This document shows, piece by piece, positions 63,641 through 64,000 of a stretch of DNA of 64,000 bases. The stretch comes from CABMKH01 sp040797625 (GTDB lineage Bacteria > Bacillota > Clostridia > Tissierellales > Tissierellaceae), in contig JBQHQH010000014.1 in assembly GCA_052067355.1 (NCBI GenBank), positions 1 to 64,000 on the forward strand, given 5' to 3'. The translations under genes and the position numbers were made by a program. How positions within the stretch are numbered: position 1 is the first letter of the stretch; every line of letters starts with the position of its first letter. The notes under the pieces were generated by a model. That model searched no databases and had not been told where the DNA came from. It saw only the letters and a list, made by a program, of their open reading frames with translations.

Positions 63641-63748
63641 TTAATTTGAATAGCCATCTTTTTTTATTGAAATTATTATAGTAGTCAATAATCCTCCCCA
63701 AAGTATTGTTGCACCTATACTAAAGAATATCGTTGCACTTAATGTCAT
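63641..63748 (-). CDS. MetS-like small subunit of an NSS transporter
   Basis: This 35-residue microprotein starts MTLSATIFFSIGATILWGG. It is a single membrane helix with the IxWGG pattern and a short basic tail, as in the MetS/methionine-alanine importer small subunit family. GGTGTGGTGAT precedes the ATG. It lies 28 bases downstream of the end of an NSS-type transporter gene, exactly where such subunits are encoded. Confidence 0.75.
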   Translation of the reverse strand: MTLSATIFFSIGATILWGGLLTTIIISIKKDGYSN

Positions 63749-63776
63749 TTTTATCACCACACCTTTATTCATTTTT

Positions 63777-64000
63777 TTAATTAATATTATCTCTCCAAGG
63801 TTGTTTACTTATTAAAATTGCTCCAGTAATTCCTATTAAAATAATTCCCCATCCATAAACAAACAATGCATGCAAATCATATCCACCATAAGGTGTATGC
63901 ATTTCTGTAATAAGACTTTGTACTAAAATGAAAGTTAAAATAATTGGATTTATATATTTAATAAATATGTCCCACCATTTTCCTATTCTATAATAAGATA
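63777..64000 (-). CDS. Sodium-dependent NSS-family transporter (C-terminal part, cut by window end)
   Basis: An open frame runs from the window edge to a TAA at 63779-63777 and encodes about 74 residues with two hydrophobic segments (IKYINPIILTFILVQSL and ALFVYGWGIILIGITGAI), preceded by GKWWD. This matches the last helices of bacterial neurotransmitter:sodium symporters (SNF family). Together with the MetS-like microprotein it suggests an amino-acid importer. Confidence 0.7.
   Translation of the reverse strand, partial: SYYRIGKWWDIFIKYINPIILTFILVQSLITEMHTPYGGYDLHALFVYGWGIILIGITGAILISKQPWRDNIN

Overview
The window is AT-rich, low-GC Firmicutes DNA, most likely from a strictly anaerobic, Gram-positive member of the Clostridia/Tissierellia. 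The evidence is gene content: class III ribonucleotide reductase with its activase, pyruvate formate-lyase with its activase, AddAB-type recombination proteins, a RodA/FtsW-class B PBP pair and several clostridial DUF families. GTG and TTG starts are common and Shine-Dalgarno sites are strong. Most genes lie on the minus strand. No rRNA, tRNA, CRISPR array or prophage was seen.

Layout. 1-2.4 kb: the end of a possible transposase, then an antibiotic-resistance-type ABC-F gene with a promoter, a 41-codon leader ORF and an attenuator. 2.4-6.4 kb: a LUD-domain protein and an FHA / RodA / PBP wall-synthesis operon. 6.5-10.7 kb (plus strand): a PspC-domain protein, two alpha/beta hydrolases, RecX, a GIY-YIG protein and a GlpP-type antiterminator. 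10.7-15.4 kb: an envelope-signalling operon (polysaccharide deacetylase, response regulator, histidine kinase, lipoprotein) with a WalR/PhoP-like direct-repeat array at its promoter. 15.4-31.6 kb: a long minus-strand run made of the oligopeptide ABC transporter oppABCDF, NagZ, a ROK kinase, AddB, AddA and an ABC exporter. 31.9-37.2 kb: a membrane-anchored unknown, aroK/aroC, glutaminase, an RluA-type pseudouridine synthase and a short MltG-like protein. 37.2-40.1 kb: nrdD-nrdG behind two NrdR boxes. 40.2-49.6 kb: mostly housekeeping or conserved unknown genes (RsuA, DUF1540, P-loop protein, radical SAM, HAD, DUF1292, an orphan DNA methyltransferase, MsrA, LrgAB, DUF4153). 49.7-55.1 kb: a Crp/Fnr regulator, pflA, pflB and an alanine/sodium symporter. 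55.1-57.3 kb: an IS3-derived remnant and three tandem paralogous secreted proteins, each with its own promoter region. 57.4-63.1 kb: a MATE transporter, an M23 peptidase, a C39-like cysteine peptidase and a MarR/serine-hydrolase pair. 63.6-64 kb: a MetS-type microprotein and the end of an NSS transporter.

How the genes work together. The anaerobic core (nrdDG, pflBA, Fnr-like regulator) is accompanied by readable regulatory DNA: a NrdR box pair spaced 31 bp centre to centre, and a TGTGA-N6-TCACT site centred about -41.5 from the predicted pfl start. Envelope genes (RodA/PBP, deacetylase with its two-component system, NagZ, LrgAB, M23) form a second theme.

The least expected observations are these: a Crp/Fnr gene whose cysteine-rich N-terminus can only be translated from a non-AUG codon; a cysteine peptidase whose catalytic Cys lies upstream of the first in-frame ATG, next to a TA repeat; a dispersed repeat of about 50 bp that usually abuts terminator hairpins; and an ABC-F attenuator built from four near-identical CCTAGG arms.
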